From Saprospiraceae bacterium (GTDB lineage Bacteria; Bacteroidota; Bacteroidia; Chitinophagales; Saprospiraceae), in NCBI GenBank assembly GCA_016787345.1, contig JAEUUU010000080.1:1-35482 (forward strand): 35,482 bases of DNA. Reading direction: 5' to 3'. The notes under the pieces are model-generated. The model was not told the origin of the DNA and did not search any database. It saw only the letters and a program-made list of their open reading frames with translations. This document shows, in pieces, positions 7,304-15,127 of this stretch (position 1 is the first letter of the stretch; every line of letters starts with the position of its first letter). Position numbers and translations under genes: made by a program.

Positions 7304-7765
7304 ATGCAACTTACACCCAAAGACATAATCATCGAACTGTTGGCAGCCATCGGACTGGCACTGACGCTTGGCGTTGCCGCCTGGTATTACGGACACCTTC
7401 CGGAGACTATCCCCACGCATTTCGGCCCCAATGGCCAACCCGACGGTTTTAGCCAAAAATCACGTATTTTTATGCTCCCGGCCCTGGGACTGGCTATTTA
7501 CATCGCCATGACCCTCATCAGCCGGGCTCCCCACAAGTTTAATTACCCTGTAACCATCACACCGGAAAACAAGGAAATGTATTACCGGCGCGCGGCTGGA
7601 CTCGTCCGTTTTCTCAAAGCCTTTATTATGTTGTTGTTTGCCTACATCGTCTGGAGCACTGTGCAAATTGCGCTGGGGCACGCAGAGGGACTGGGTTGGT
7701 GGCTGGCGGTGTTGGTACCGCTGATTACAATGGGTAGTATGTTCTATTTCACAACCCGGAAATAA
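7304..7765 (+). CDS. DUF1648-domain membrane protein
   Basis: 153 residues with about four membrane helices (13-30, 54-72, 104-122, 130-147). The first extracytoplasmic loop carries the DUF1648 signature LPETIPTHFGPNGQPDGFSQKS. DUF1648 is found in SdpI-like immunity proteins and many small bacterial membrane proteins; the biochemical role is generally unknown. The start ATG lies 28 bp after the last palindromic repeat. It converges with the 42-residue gene on the other strand, with 14 bp between stops. Confidence 0.88.
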   Translation: MQLTPKDIIIELLAAIGLALTLGVAAWYYGHLPETIPTHFGPNGQPDGFSQKSRIFMLPALGLAIYIAMTLISRAPHKFNYPVTITPENKEMYYRRAAGLVRFLKAFIMLLFAYIVWSTVQIALGHAEGLGWWLAVLVPLITMGSMFYFTTRK

Positions 7766-7779
7766 ACGCAGATGCGTTT

Positions 7780-7908
7780 TCAACCACCCTGAAAGAAAGA
7801 AGCGAACCATCTGCCTGCCCCGGCAAAAATCAACAACCAGATCAGGCCCTTGGCCAGAAAAAAGAGAAAGCCCAGTAAGCCGAACTTTTTCAACCACTTC
7901 ATTTTCAT
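7780..7908 (-). CDS. Small 42-residue membrane protein
   Basis: A short ORF with start ATG at 7908 and TGA at 7782-7780. The protein begins MKMKWLKKFGLLGFLFFLAK and ends GRWFASFFQGG: a basic, amphipathic N-terminus, one hydrophobic helix (about 9-31) and a Gly/aromatic tail. The ATG overlaps the stop of the IsdG-type gene as ATGA (7905-7908), a classic translational-coupling arrangement. Codon third positions are C/G-biased like neighbouring genes. It is too short for ordinary length cut-offs. Function is unknown; the pairing suggests it acts with, or is made in step with, the haem monooxygenase. Confidence 0.7.
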   Translation of the reverse strand: MKMKWLKKFGLLGFLFFLAKGLIWLLIFAGAGRWFASFFQGG

Positions 7909-8225
7909 CTCGATAAAAGGTGATAGGTCCTGAACGTGCTTTTCATGGGCGGCTCCTTGCCTTCTTCACGGGCTTTGGCAATATCGGCAAAGCCGCGCTT
8001 GTGGCCTTCCAAAAAGGCGTCAGACTGGGTCCATGCCTTGAAAGCATGCTCGTTTTCCCAATGACTGACGACCAGATACTCATCACCGGCATTGGAGGGC
8101 TTAAGTACGTGCATGTTCATGAAGCCAGGCATTTGGTCGATTGCGCCGGCGCGGGTTTTGAATAGTTCTTCAAAACGTTCCTGGTAGTCTTCCTTGCAGC
8201 GGATATAGTTGATGGCAACAAACAT
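7905..8225 (-). CDS. Haem-degrading monooxygenase, IsdG/ABM family
   Basis: From the ATG at 8225, 106 residues, the usual single ABM-domain length. The catalytic triad of IsdG/IsdI haem oxygenases is present at matching positions: Asn6 (FVAINY), Trp65 (AFKAWTQS) and His75 (FLEGHKRG). Other family features are the F-x-x-R segment (FEELFKTRAGAI), PGFMNMHVL, and DEYLVVSHWENEHAF. Known members open the porphyrin ring and release iron. An in-frame ATG at 8264 would add 13 residues, but it lies upstream of the -7 promoter element at 8251-8244. Upstream sits a 15-bp palindrome that could be an iron-responsive operator. The stop overlaps the start of the 42-residue gene. Confidence 0.85.
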   Translation of the reverse strand: MFVAINYIRCKEDYQERFEELFKTRAGAIDQMPGFMNMHVLKPSNAGDEYLVVSHWENEHAFKAWTQSDAFLEGHKRGFADIAKAREEGKEPPMKSTFRTYHLLSR

Positions 8226-8243
8226 AACGGTGTTGTTTTTTGG

Positions 8244-8251
8244 CAAAGGTA
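8244..8251 (-). promoter_or_regulatory. -7 promoter element for the IsdG-type gene
   Basis: On the minus strand this reads TACCTTTG, an exact match to the Bacteroidota -7 consensus TAnnTTTG, 18 bp before the ATG at 8225. It supports the shorter start. Confidence 0.6.
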
Positions 8252-8271
8252 AATAACTTTTCACATAATTA

Positions 8272-8286
8272 TATTTAGTCTAAATA
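8272..8286. promoter_or_regulatory. Perfect 15-bp palindromic operator candidate
   Basis: TATTTAG-T-CTAAATA, with 7-bp perfect arms around one base. It ends 20 bp upstream of the -7 element of the IsdG-type gene, so it covers the expected -33 position and a bound protein would block transcription. A-T-rich palindromes containing TTTAG/CTAAA resemble DtxR/Fur-type metal-regulator sites. The regulator assignment is inferred from the haem/iron gene it precedes. Confidence 0.5.
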
Positions 8287-8330
8287 AAGTATTTTTACAG
8301 GTTTTAATCCTAATGCTCTTAGGGTACAGG

Positions 8331-8371
8331 AAAAAAAGCGCGCCTGGACGGCCATTTCGTCCAGGCGCGCT
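8331..8371 (-). terminator. Rho-independent terminator for ppiC transcript
   Basis: A perfect 14-bp GC-rich stem (AGCGCGCCTGGACG at 8337-8350, CGTCCAGGCGCGCT at 8358-8371) with a 7-nt loop. Read on the minus strand it is followed by a run of seven T (8337-8331). Orientation fits the end of the PpiC-type gene's transcript, which would therefore include the palindromic repeat 8383-8541 in its 3' untranslated region. Confidence 0.85.
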
Positions 8372-8382
8372 GTAGCGCCGCT

Positions 8383-8541
8383 GTAGCGCCGACCTCCAGG
8401 TCGGCGATGCTACGGGCAGTAGCAAACCGCGATTAATAGCCAATGCCAGGAACGTATCTGCTCATCTAGCGATCGTAGCATTGGCTTGTAATCGCGGGGT
8501 ATTTCTTCTCTCAGACTCGCCGACCTGGAGGTCGGCGCTAC
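8383..8541. repeat. 159-bp nested-palindrome repeat, copy D
   Basis: Same length and architecture as copy B: the left terminal palindrome GCCGACCTCCAGGTCGGC at 8388-8405, inner arms AACCGCGATTAA and TAATCGCGGGG, and the right terminal palindrome at 8519-8536 followed by GCTAC. It lies 19 bp from the stop of the PpiC-type gene. An extra TGTAGCGCCGC unit precedes it at about 8371-8381. Confidence 0.9.
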
Positions 8542-8560
8542 AGGGGCGCTACAACGGCGA

Positions 8561-10543
8561 TCAAGGGCGACGGACCAGGCTTTTCAAAACCTCTTCATTC
8601 ACCTTGACCGGATATTCCTTGCGCAGTTCTTCGATCCATTGTTTTTCCAGGTAGTCCTGATAGTCGGCCACAGCATAGCCGCGGGCGTCGGAAAGCCCCT
8701 TGGCAGCAGGCGGTTCGATGCTTTCGACTTTGAAAAACGCGGTGGTTTTGGCGGTAGCGTCTGTTTTGGATTCGCTCATGGCGCCGGCTTTCCATTTGCC
8801 TTCGAGGTCTTTGTTTTTGCCTTTTTCAAATTTCTTTTCCGTCACCGACACGACTTCCGGCTGTCCTTTTTTGTTGAATTTTTTCAGCACGTCGGCCGAA
8901 GGCTTTTTAGCAGCCAGATCGCGAACCTTTTGGGCAAGTACGGGGTCGTCGGTTTTGATGGTATAAAAAGTGACGGTAGCGCGTTCATCCCACTTGTATT
9001 TTCCGGCGAGTTGCGCCTGGAAATACTGTTCGAGGCCCGTGGTATCGGTATTGGCGCGGTCCCAGACGTACTGTTTGGTCGCATCGAAAAGCAGGATACC
9101 TTCTTCGTATTCGCGCATAAGCGATTTGAAATCGGGGTATTTGTTTTCGAGCTGCGACTCTTCGAACTGCATGGTGGTTTCGTCCTTCCAGCTCTTGTAG
9201 AGTTTGTTGATCGTTTCTTCCACCGGGTAGCCTTTGCCGCGCATACGGTCGCGGCTGGCGCGCAGGCAGTAGTCTTCAAAGTCGGAAAGGGTGTATTTTT
9301 TATCGCCGAATTCCATCAGCACGATGTAAGCCTTGTTGGGGCTGGGTTTCCAGCGGAAGGTGTGGAAAAGCGTGTCGTGTTGTTGGGCCGTCCAGCGTTG
9401 CAGCACTTCGGGGTATTCCTTGAAATTGCTTTCGCGCTGAATACGGCTGATCATGCTTTGTTTGGCGATTTCGCTGCGACTGTCGCGTTTGACCCGTTCG
9501 GTGAGGCTTCGTTTGGATTGTTCGAAGGTACCCACGCCGCGATGGCTGACGCGTTTGATGATATGGTAGCCGATGGTGGTTTCGACGGGCTGGGTGTAGT
9601 CGCCGTCTTTGGCAAGGGCAAATGCGGCATCCTCGAAACCTTTTTGATAGCGGTTGATGCCGAAAAAGCCGATATAGCCTCCTTTAGCGGCGGTATTTTT
9701 ATCTTCTGAATAGCGGGCGCAGACTTCGTCCCATTTGGCGCCGGTTTGCAGCAAGGCATAAATACTGTCGGCTTTCATACGGGCCTGCGCCTGTTTTTCG
9801 GGGGTATCGCCTTTGCGGATCAGGATTTGAGCGACTTCCATTTCGCCACGCGCGGGCCGGAAACCATTGACACGGATGACGTGGTATCCGCCGTTGGAAC
9901 GTACCGGGCCTACGATATCGCCGGGTTTGGCGCTGTACACGGCTTTTTCCATGGCATAATACCCGTCGGGCAACATGGCATTGACGTAGCTGAGGTTGCC
10001 TCGGTTTTCTTTCACCGTTTTGTCCATGGAGCTGTCGATAGCCAGTTGCTCGAAGTTTTTGCCGCTGCGAGCCAGACGCAACAGGTTGTTGGCGCGGTTG
10101 TAGGCGGTAAGGGTATCTTTGGCGGAAGCGTTGCGGTCGCAGGCAATAAAGATGTGACTGATATCGACATCCTGCTGCATGCGGTCATAGGCCTCGCGCA
10201 CGAGTTTGTCGGTCACTTCCTTGTCAATCAGATACGAATTGGCCAGTTGCCGGCGATAGCCGTCAAGTTCGGTTTTGGTGGCCATCACCGTATCGAGCTT
10301 CATATCGCGCGCTTTCTGGACCTTGAGTTTGAATTTGATGTAGAGGTCGAGGTATTCGCGGAGCGAGGCTTCGGAAAAGTCGGCTTTGTCCTGGTTGGTT
10401 TTGGCGTAGATGTATTTGAATTCATCGACGCGAACAGGATTGCCTTTGACCGTAAATAGCACCGGATTGGTATCCTGGGCCTTGGCGGAGCCTGCCAGTA
10501 TCAGGAACAGGCCGCACAGGGCGAACAGTTGTTTGAACATCAT
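8561..10543 (-). CDS. Periplasmic PpiC-type peptidyl-prolyl isomerase (SurA/PrsA-like foldase)
   Basis: 660 residues. The signal peptide is MMFKQLFALCGLFLILAGSAKA. A SurA-like N-terminal helical region follows (about 25-125). There are two PpiC/parvulin rotamase domains: about 128-228 (DISHIFIACDRN...FEQLAIDSSMDKTVKENRGNLSYV...PGDIVGPVRSNGGYHVIRV) and about 234-335 (EVAQILIRKGDT...WDEVCARYSEDKNTAAKGGYIGFF...TTIGYHIIKR). A long C-terminal region (about 340-660) has no recognised enzymatic motif and is typical of large Bacteroidota members. The role is probably chaperone or isomerase for outer-membrane and secreted proteins. It has its own promoter (10596-10603) and terminator (8331-8371). Confidence 0.93.
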   Translation of the reverse strand: MMFKQLFALCGLFLILAGSAKAQDTNPVLFTVKGNPVRVDEFKYIYAKTNQDKADFSEASLREYLDLYIKFKLKVQKARDMKLDTVMATKTELDGYRRQLANSYLIDKEVTDKLVREAYDRMQQDVDISHIFIACDRNASAKDTLTAYNRANNLLRLARSGKNFEQLAIDSSMDKTVKENRGNLSYVNAMLPDGYYAMEKAVYSAKPGDIVGPVRSNGGYHVIRVNGFRPARGEMEVAQILIRKGDTPEKQAQARMKADSIYALLQTGAKWDEVCARYSEDKNTAAKGGYIGFFGINRYQKGFEDAAFALAKDGDYTQPVETTIGYHIIKRVSHRGVGTFEQSKRSLTERVKRDSRSEIAKQSMISRIQRESNFKEYPEVLQRWTAQQHDTLFHTFRWKPSPNKAYIVLMEFGDKKYTLSDFEDYCLRASRDRMRGKGYPVEETINKLYKSWKDETTMQFEESQLENKYPDFKSLMREYEEGILLFDATKQYVWDRANTDTTGLEQYFQAQLAGKYKWDERATVTFYTIKTDDPVLAQKVRDLAAKKPSADVLKKFNKKGQPEVVSVTEKKFEKGKNKDLEGKWKAGAMSESKTDATAKTTAFFKVESIEPPAAKGLSDARGYAVADYQDYLEKQWIEELRKEYPVKVNEEVLKSLVRRP

Positions 10544-10595
10544 GTTAGAAGGAAGTTGTGGCGTGATTTTTATAAAAATGGGTAAAAAAGGTGGG

Positions 10596-10603
10596 CAAAA
10601 TTA
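10596..10603 (-). promoter_or_regulatory. -7 promoter element for the PpiC-type gene
   Basis: The minus strand reads TAATTTTG, an exact TAnnTTTG match, 52 bp upstream of the ATG at 10543, in the 107-bp gap after recJ. The upstream -33 motif is not clear. Confidence 0.55.
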
Positions 10604-10650
10604 GAAAAGGGGGCGGGAAACGCGGGGCTGAACGGCGTTTTTGTAAAATG

Positions 10651-12351
10651 TTAACAGGGGCGAACGGCTTTTACATACAAGCTCAGTCGTTGCTCACCGC
10701 GCCAGGTGTCTTCGTGCAGGGTGTAGGCCACGTCGAAAGGCCGGTCTTGTACTGCCCGAAAGGCATCGCCCATTCCGAAACCGATACCTCGGGCCACCAA
10801 CTCATGCCCCTGCTGCCGGAGGCTCAGCCGAACGTGATTGTTGTCGAGGAAACGACTGCTGCCCGCGTCGACAACGTTGCGGGTCATAAAAACAGGGCTC
10901 ATATTATGCGGCCCGAAAGGCGCAAACTGGCGAAGCGTGCGCCAGAATTTCGGGGTGATGTCGGCAAAATTCAGTTCCGCGCTCAGGTCGAGGGCCGGAT
11001 GTTCGTCTTCCGGCCGCAGCCGGGTCTGGGCCAGCGATTCGAACCGTTCGGTAAATGCCGCGACATTTTCCACCGGCATTTGCATACCCGCGGCGTGTGC
11101 GTGGCCGCCGTACGAGTAAAACAGTTCTTCGCATTGCTGCAATGCTTCATACAGGTCGAATCCGGGCACCGAACGCGCCGACCCCACGGCACGGCCCTCG
11201 CTTTCGGTGAGAATGACCGAAGGGCGGTGAAAATGCTCCGTCATACGGCTGGCGGCGATTCCGATCACGCCTTTGTGCCACTGCGGGTTGAACAATACGA
11301 TGCTCTTGCGCAACTGCCAGTCGGGCCGGTCGAGAAATTCGCGCCGCGCCTCGTCGGCCATGGCATAGTCCACTTCGCGGCGCTGTCGGTTGCGCAGTAC
11401 GAGGGCATTGGCGTGGTCGAGCGCGCTGTTTTTATCCTTGCTCAGCAACAGCCGGACGGCCTCGCGGGCGTCGCCGAGGCGGCCGGCGGCATTGATCAGG
11501 GGGCCCAGGCCAAACACCAGATCGCTGATCTCGAGCGGATAACTTTTTCCGCTGCGGCTGACGAGCGCCCAAAGCCCCAGGCGCGGGTTGCGGTTGATTT
11601 TTTCGAGACCGAAATGCGCCAGCGTGCGGTTTTCGCCGGTCATCGGCACCACATCGCAGGCGATGCTCACCACGACGAGATCGAGCAGGTGTACGATCTC
11701 GTCGGTTGGCATATCTTGTTTCAGGCTGTACGCCTGGGCCAGTTTGAAGGCGATTCCGCAACCGCTGAGCTCCTTGTATGGGTAGGGGCAATCGGGGCGT
11801 TTGGGATCGAGATTGGCCACGGCGTCAGGCAGGGTTTCTTCGGGCAAATGGTGGTCGCAAACGATAAAATCGATCCCCATCGACCGGGCCCGGGCCACGG
11901 CATCGTGGGCTTTGATACCGCAGTCCATGGCGATAATCAGGCTGCACTCGTTTTCACGGGCATAACTGACGCCGGCCTGGCTGACGCCATAACCCTCCTT
12001 GTCGCGGTCGGGCAGGTAATAATCGAGTTTGTGGTAAAAGCCCGACAAAAAGGCATACATCAGGGCCACACTGGTGGTGCCGTCCACGTCATAATCGCCG
12101 TAGAGCAGGATTTTTTCCCCTTGAAGGATTGCGCGTTCGAGACGGGCAACGGCCCGATCCATATCGCGCATCAGAAAAGGGTCGTGCAAATGATCGAGCG
12201 CCGGACGAAAAAACTTGTGGGCCTCGTCATAGTTCCGGACGCCGCGTTGCACCAGCAGGCGGCAAAAAACCGGCGCCACCGGCAGCGCTTCCCGGAGTTG
12301 CTGAACGGCCGTTTCATCGGTCGGAATGGGTAACCAGCGGTGTTGTTTCAT
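10651..12351 (-). CDS. recJ: Single-stranded-DNA-specific 5'-3' exonuclease RecJ
   Basis: From the ATG at 12351, 566 residues, the normal RecJ length. DHH-phosphoesterase motifs: motif I GDYDVDG (85-91), motif II DCG (143-145), motif III DHH (166-168), and the SGCGIAFKL segment near 196-204. The C-terminal DHHA1 domain is marked by YGGHAHAAGM, followed by the OB-fold DNA-binding region. RecJ degrades single-stranded DNA 5' to 3' with Mn2+/Mg2+ in recombination and mismatch/base-excision repair. A start at 12369 is possible but only about 10 bp after the -7 element at 12387-12380. It is divergent from the GH57 gene. Confidence 0.96.
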   Translation of the reverse strand: MKQHRWLPIPTDETAVQQLREALPVAPVFCRLLVQRGVRNYDEAHKFFRPALDHLHDPFLMRDMDRAVARLERAILQGEKILLYGDYDVDGTTSVALMYAFLSGFYHKLDYYLPDRDKEGYGVSQAGVSYARENECSLIIAMDCGIKAHDAVARARSMGIDFIVCDHHLPEETLPDAVANLDPKRPDCPYPYKELSGCGIAFKLAQAYSLKQDMPTDEIVHLLDLVVVSIACDVVPMTGENRTLAHFGLEKINRNPRLGLWALVSRSGKSYPLEISDLVFGLGPLINAAGRLGDAREAVRLLLSKDKNSALDHANALVLRNRQRREVDYAMADEARREFLDRPDWQLRKSIVLFNPQWHKGVIGIAASRMTEHFHRPSVILTESEGRAVGSARSVPGFDLYEALQQCEELFYSYGGHAHAAGMQMPVENVAAFTERFESLAQTRLRPEDEHPALDLSAELNFADITPKFWRTLRQFAPFGPHNMSPVFMTRNVVDAGSSRFLDNNHVRLSLRQQGHELVARGIGFGMGDAFRAVQDRPFDVAYTLHEDTWRGEQRLSLYVKAVRPC

Positions 12352-12379
12352 AATGGGGGCTAAAGGCATGTAGTTGGAG

Positions 12380-12387
12380 CGAAGGTA
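12380..12387 (-). promoter_or_regulatory. Probable -7 element for recJ
   Basis: The minus strand reads TACCTTCG, one mismatch from TAnnTTTG, 28 bp upstream of the ATG at 12351. The remainder of the 122-bp gap to the GH57 start is A/T-rich and presumably holds the divergent promoter, which I could not pinpoint. Confidence 0.4.
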
Positions 12388-12473
12388 GTTGGCGAAGAAA
12401 AAAATTGTGCGAAAAGCGCCCTCCGGCCGCTAAATTTTTTTCAACATTGCCCGCCCTAATCTGTTGCTCCGAC

Positions 12474-14891
12474 ATGTCGCGTTCAAATAAATTTGTGTGT
12501 ATTCACGGCCATTTTTACCAGCCGCCGAGGGAAAATGCCTGGCTTGAGGTGGTCGAACAACAGGAAAGCGCCCGCCCGTATCACAACTGGAACGAGCGCA
12601 TTACTTTCGAATGTTACGAGCCCAATGCCGCCGCCCGCATCAAGGACGGCGCGGGCTGGATCTCCAAAATCCGCAACAATTACAACCGCATTTCCTGGAA
12701 TTACGGCCCCACCCTGCTCTCCTGGCTCGAACAGGCCAACCCCGACGTGTACCACTTGTTGCAACAGGCCGACCGCCGCAGCGCCGAAAAATTTGGCGGA
12801 CACGGCAGCGCCATGGCCCAGGCGCACAGCCACCTGATCCTGCCCCTGGCCAATTATCGCGACAAAATCACACAGGTGTGGTGGGGTATCCGCGATTTTG
12901 AATATCGCTTCGGCCGTTATCCCGAGGGCATGTGGCTGCCCGAACTGGCCGTCGACACCGAAACCCTCGAAGTGCTGGCTTCGCACGGCATCGTGTTCAC
13001 CGTGTTGTCGCCTAGGCAAGCAAAAGCCATCCGAAAAACGGGCGATACCGCCTGGCGCGAGGTCAATGAAAGCACCCTCGATACCCGGCGGCCCTACTGG
13101 TGCCTCCTGCCCAGCGGCCGGCGCATCGCCTTGTTTTTTTACCACGGCGGCATCGCCCACGACGTCGCCTTCGGCGGTCTGCTCGACAACGGCAGAGCCT
13201 ACGCCGAACGTTTGCTGCACACATTCGACGCCAACAGCGAGCCCCAACTGGTGCACGTCGCCACCGACGGCGAAAGCTACGGCCACCACCACCGCTACGG
13301 CGAAATGGCCCTGGCGGCATGCCTCAACCATATCGAAGACGGCCAGCACGCCAAACTGACCAACTACGGACAATTTCTCGAACTGTTTCCGCCGCAATAC
13401 GAGGTGCTGATACACGAGAACTCGTCGTGGAGCTGCGCCCACGGCGTCGAGCGCTGGCGCTCCGATTGCGGCTGCAACACCGGCGGCAACCCGGGCTGGC
13501 ACCAGCGCTGGCGCGCCCCGCTGCGCGATACGCTCAACTGGCTGCGCGACCGCCTCATCCCGCTGTACGAGCAGGAAGGCGCCCGGCTGTTCCGCGACCC
13601 CTGGGCCGCCCGCAACGACTACATCGACGTGATGCTGCGCCGCGACGAGGCCGCTGTGTCGGCTTTTTTGAAAAAACACGCCCGCCGAACCCTCAGCCCT
13701 CTGGAAGAAGTGACGGCCCTCCGGCTCATGCAAATTCAGCGCTACTCGGTGCTGATGTTTACGAGCTGCGGCTGGTTTTTTGATGAAATTTCGGGCATCG
13801 AAACCAACCAGATCCTGCAATACGCCCTGCGGGCCATGGACTATGCCCACGACCTGAGCGGCATAGAACTGCACAACGAATTCGTGCGCCGCCTCTCCGC
13901 CGCGCCCAGCAACCGCTACGCCAACGGAGCCGTAAGCTACCTCAAAAACGTGGTGCCCACCCGCGTCGATCTGGCGCGCGTGGCCATGCACTTCGCCGTC
14001 GCCTCGGTATTTGAAGAACAACCCGAAGACCTCGACCTTTTCAACTACACCGCCAAACCCGAGTTTCTCGACGTACTTGAAGCGGGAACCCAACGCCTGG
14101 CAGCAGGCCGACTTATCATTCGCTCCAATCTCACCCGTTTTGAACGAAGTTTTAGTTTCGCAGCGCTGTACCTGGGCCAGCAGCACCTCATCGGCAACAT
14201 CAGCGACACGATGAATGCCGCCACCTTTGAGGAAATGTACCAGAAAACGGCCGAAGCTTTCCATGCCGCCAACCTGGGCGAGGTGATGGGCATCTTGCAA
14301 CAATATTTCGGTCCCGAGAAATTCTCGCTGAGCAGCCTTTTTACCGATGAAAAAATCAAGATCATCCGGGAAATCACGCACCATAGCCTTGAATTGGCCG
14401 AACTGAATTTCCGCAACGTTTATAACGACAACTACCAGCTCATGTCGGGCCTGCCCGATGCCGGCATGGCGATTCCCGACGCCTGGCGCAACGTCGCCTC
14501 TTACGTCCTCAACGCCGATCTGCTGCGCTTCCTCGCCCGCGACAACGGCAACAATCACCTCTCCGAACTCCGCCGCATCGCCGCCGACCTCAAACGCTGG
14601 GGTGTAAAACTCTCCGATGAAGAAACCGTCCGCCACGCCGCCGGCGAACGCATCCACAGCGAATTGGTGACCTTCTGGCGCCAGGATGTACCCCTAGCCC
14701 GCGTTCAGCGCCTGGCCGACATCGTGGCGCTGCTGTCCGAGATGGGCCTCCAGCCTCGCCTCAGCCGAAGCCAGAACATTTTCTTCCTCGTCACCAAAGG
14801 CTACCGGAAAAACGAATGGGATTTTATCAACGAAGACTGGAAAAAAGCCTTTGAACGCCTCGCCGAACTGCTCAGTGTGCGGTTGCGATAA
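12474..14891 (+). CDS. Glycoside hydrolase family 57 protein with DUF3536 (glucan-active)
   Basis: From the ATG at 12474, 805 residues. The GH57 (beta/alpha)7 barrel is N-terminal: conserved region 1 HGHFYQPPRE (11-20), region 3 GMWLPELAVDTE with the probable nucleophile Glu157, and region 4 VATDGESYGHHH with the probable acid/base Asp265. These positions align with the Glu/Asp pair of thermophilic GH57 4-alpha-glucanotransferase (WLTER and DDGE). After the barrel comes the long helical DUF3536 region to the C-terminus. There is no signal peptide, so it is cytoplasmic. The expected role is alpha-glucan/glycogen remodelling, but the substrate is not determined. An in-frame ATG at 12405 adds 23 unlikely residues. 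The stop lies at the edge of the G-rich inverted repeat. Confidence 0.92.
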   Translation: MSRSNKFVCIHGHFYQPPRENAWLEVVEQQESARPYHNWNERITFECYEPNAAARIKDGAGWISKIRNNYNRISWNYGPTLLSWLEQANPDVYHLLQQADRRSAEKFGGHGSAMAQAHSHLILPLANYRDKITQVWWGIRDFEYRFGRYPEGMWLPELAVDTETLEVLASHGIVFTVLSPRQAKAIRKTGDTAWREVNESTLDTRRPYWCLLPSGRRIALFFYHGGIAHDVAFGGLLDNGRAYAERLLHTFDANSEPQLVHVATDGESYGHHHRYGEMALAACLNHIEDGQHAKLTNYGQFLELFPPQYEVLIHENSSWSCAHGVERWRSDCGCNTGGNPGWHQRWRAPLRDTLNWLRDRLIPLYEQEGARLFRDPWAARNDYIDVMLRRDEAAVSAFLKKHARRTLSPLEEVTALRLMQIQRYSVLMFTSCGWFFDEISGIETNQILQYALRAMDYAHDLSGIELHNEFVRRLSAAPSNRYANGAVSYLKNVVPTRVDLARVAMHFAVASVFEEQPEDLDLFNYTAKPEFLDVLEAGTQRLAAGRLIIRSNLTRFERSFSFAALYLGQQHLIGNISDTMNAATFEEMYQKTAEAFHAANLGEVMGILQQYFGPEKFSLSSLFTDEKIKIIREITHHSLELAELNFRNVYNDNYQLMSGLPDAGMAIPDAWRNVASYVLNADLLRFLARDNGNNHLSELRRIAADLKRWGVKLSDEETVRHAAGERIHSELVTFWRQDVPLARVQRLADIVALLSEMGLQPRLSRSQNIFFLVTKGYRKNEWDFINEDWKKAFERLAELLSVRLR

Positions 14892-15127
14892 GGGTGTTGG
14901 GTTTTGGGCGTTGGGTTTTGGCAAAAGGATTATTGCTGCTCTCTGTGAATGCTTTGGATTACAGGAAAAAATGAACCCAATGGGGCGAAATATTCCTTCA
15001 ATTCGCTGTGCTGAAATGTGAACAGAAATAACCCTTTTGCCAATACCCAACCCCTAAAACCCAAAACCCGATTCGAGAGCAGCAATAACCCTTTTGCCAA
15101 AACCTAAAACCCAACACCCAACACCCC
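14891..15127. repeat. G-rich imperfect inverted repeat between convergent genes
   Basis: The left arm (14891-14943) is a series of GGGTTTTGG-like words, then GGCAAAAGG and ATTATTGCTGCTCTC. The right arm (15075-15127) is its inverse; the inner 30 bp pair with one mismatch, while the outer G-rich parts diverge but keep the same words. A second, shorter copy of the right-arm sequence lies at about 15029-15070. The segment fills the whole gap between the GH57 and GbsR-like genes, and could act as a bidirectional terminator or be a small non-autonomous repeat. Confidence 0.85.

Noticed and set aside
10591-12333. 580-codon plus-strand frame opposite recJ
   Set aside because: recJ on the minus strand has all DHH motifs; the plus frame is an antisense shadow.
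12483-14657. 724-codon open frame on the minus strand opposite the GH57 gene
   Set aside because: It is a by-product of GC-rich codons in the real gene; the plus strand has all GH57 motifs, and the antisense translation is low-complexity Val/Ala/Gly/Phe-rich without domains.
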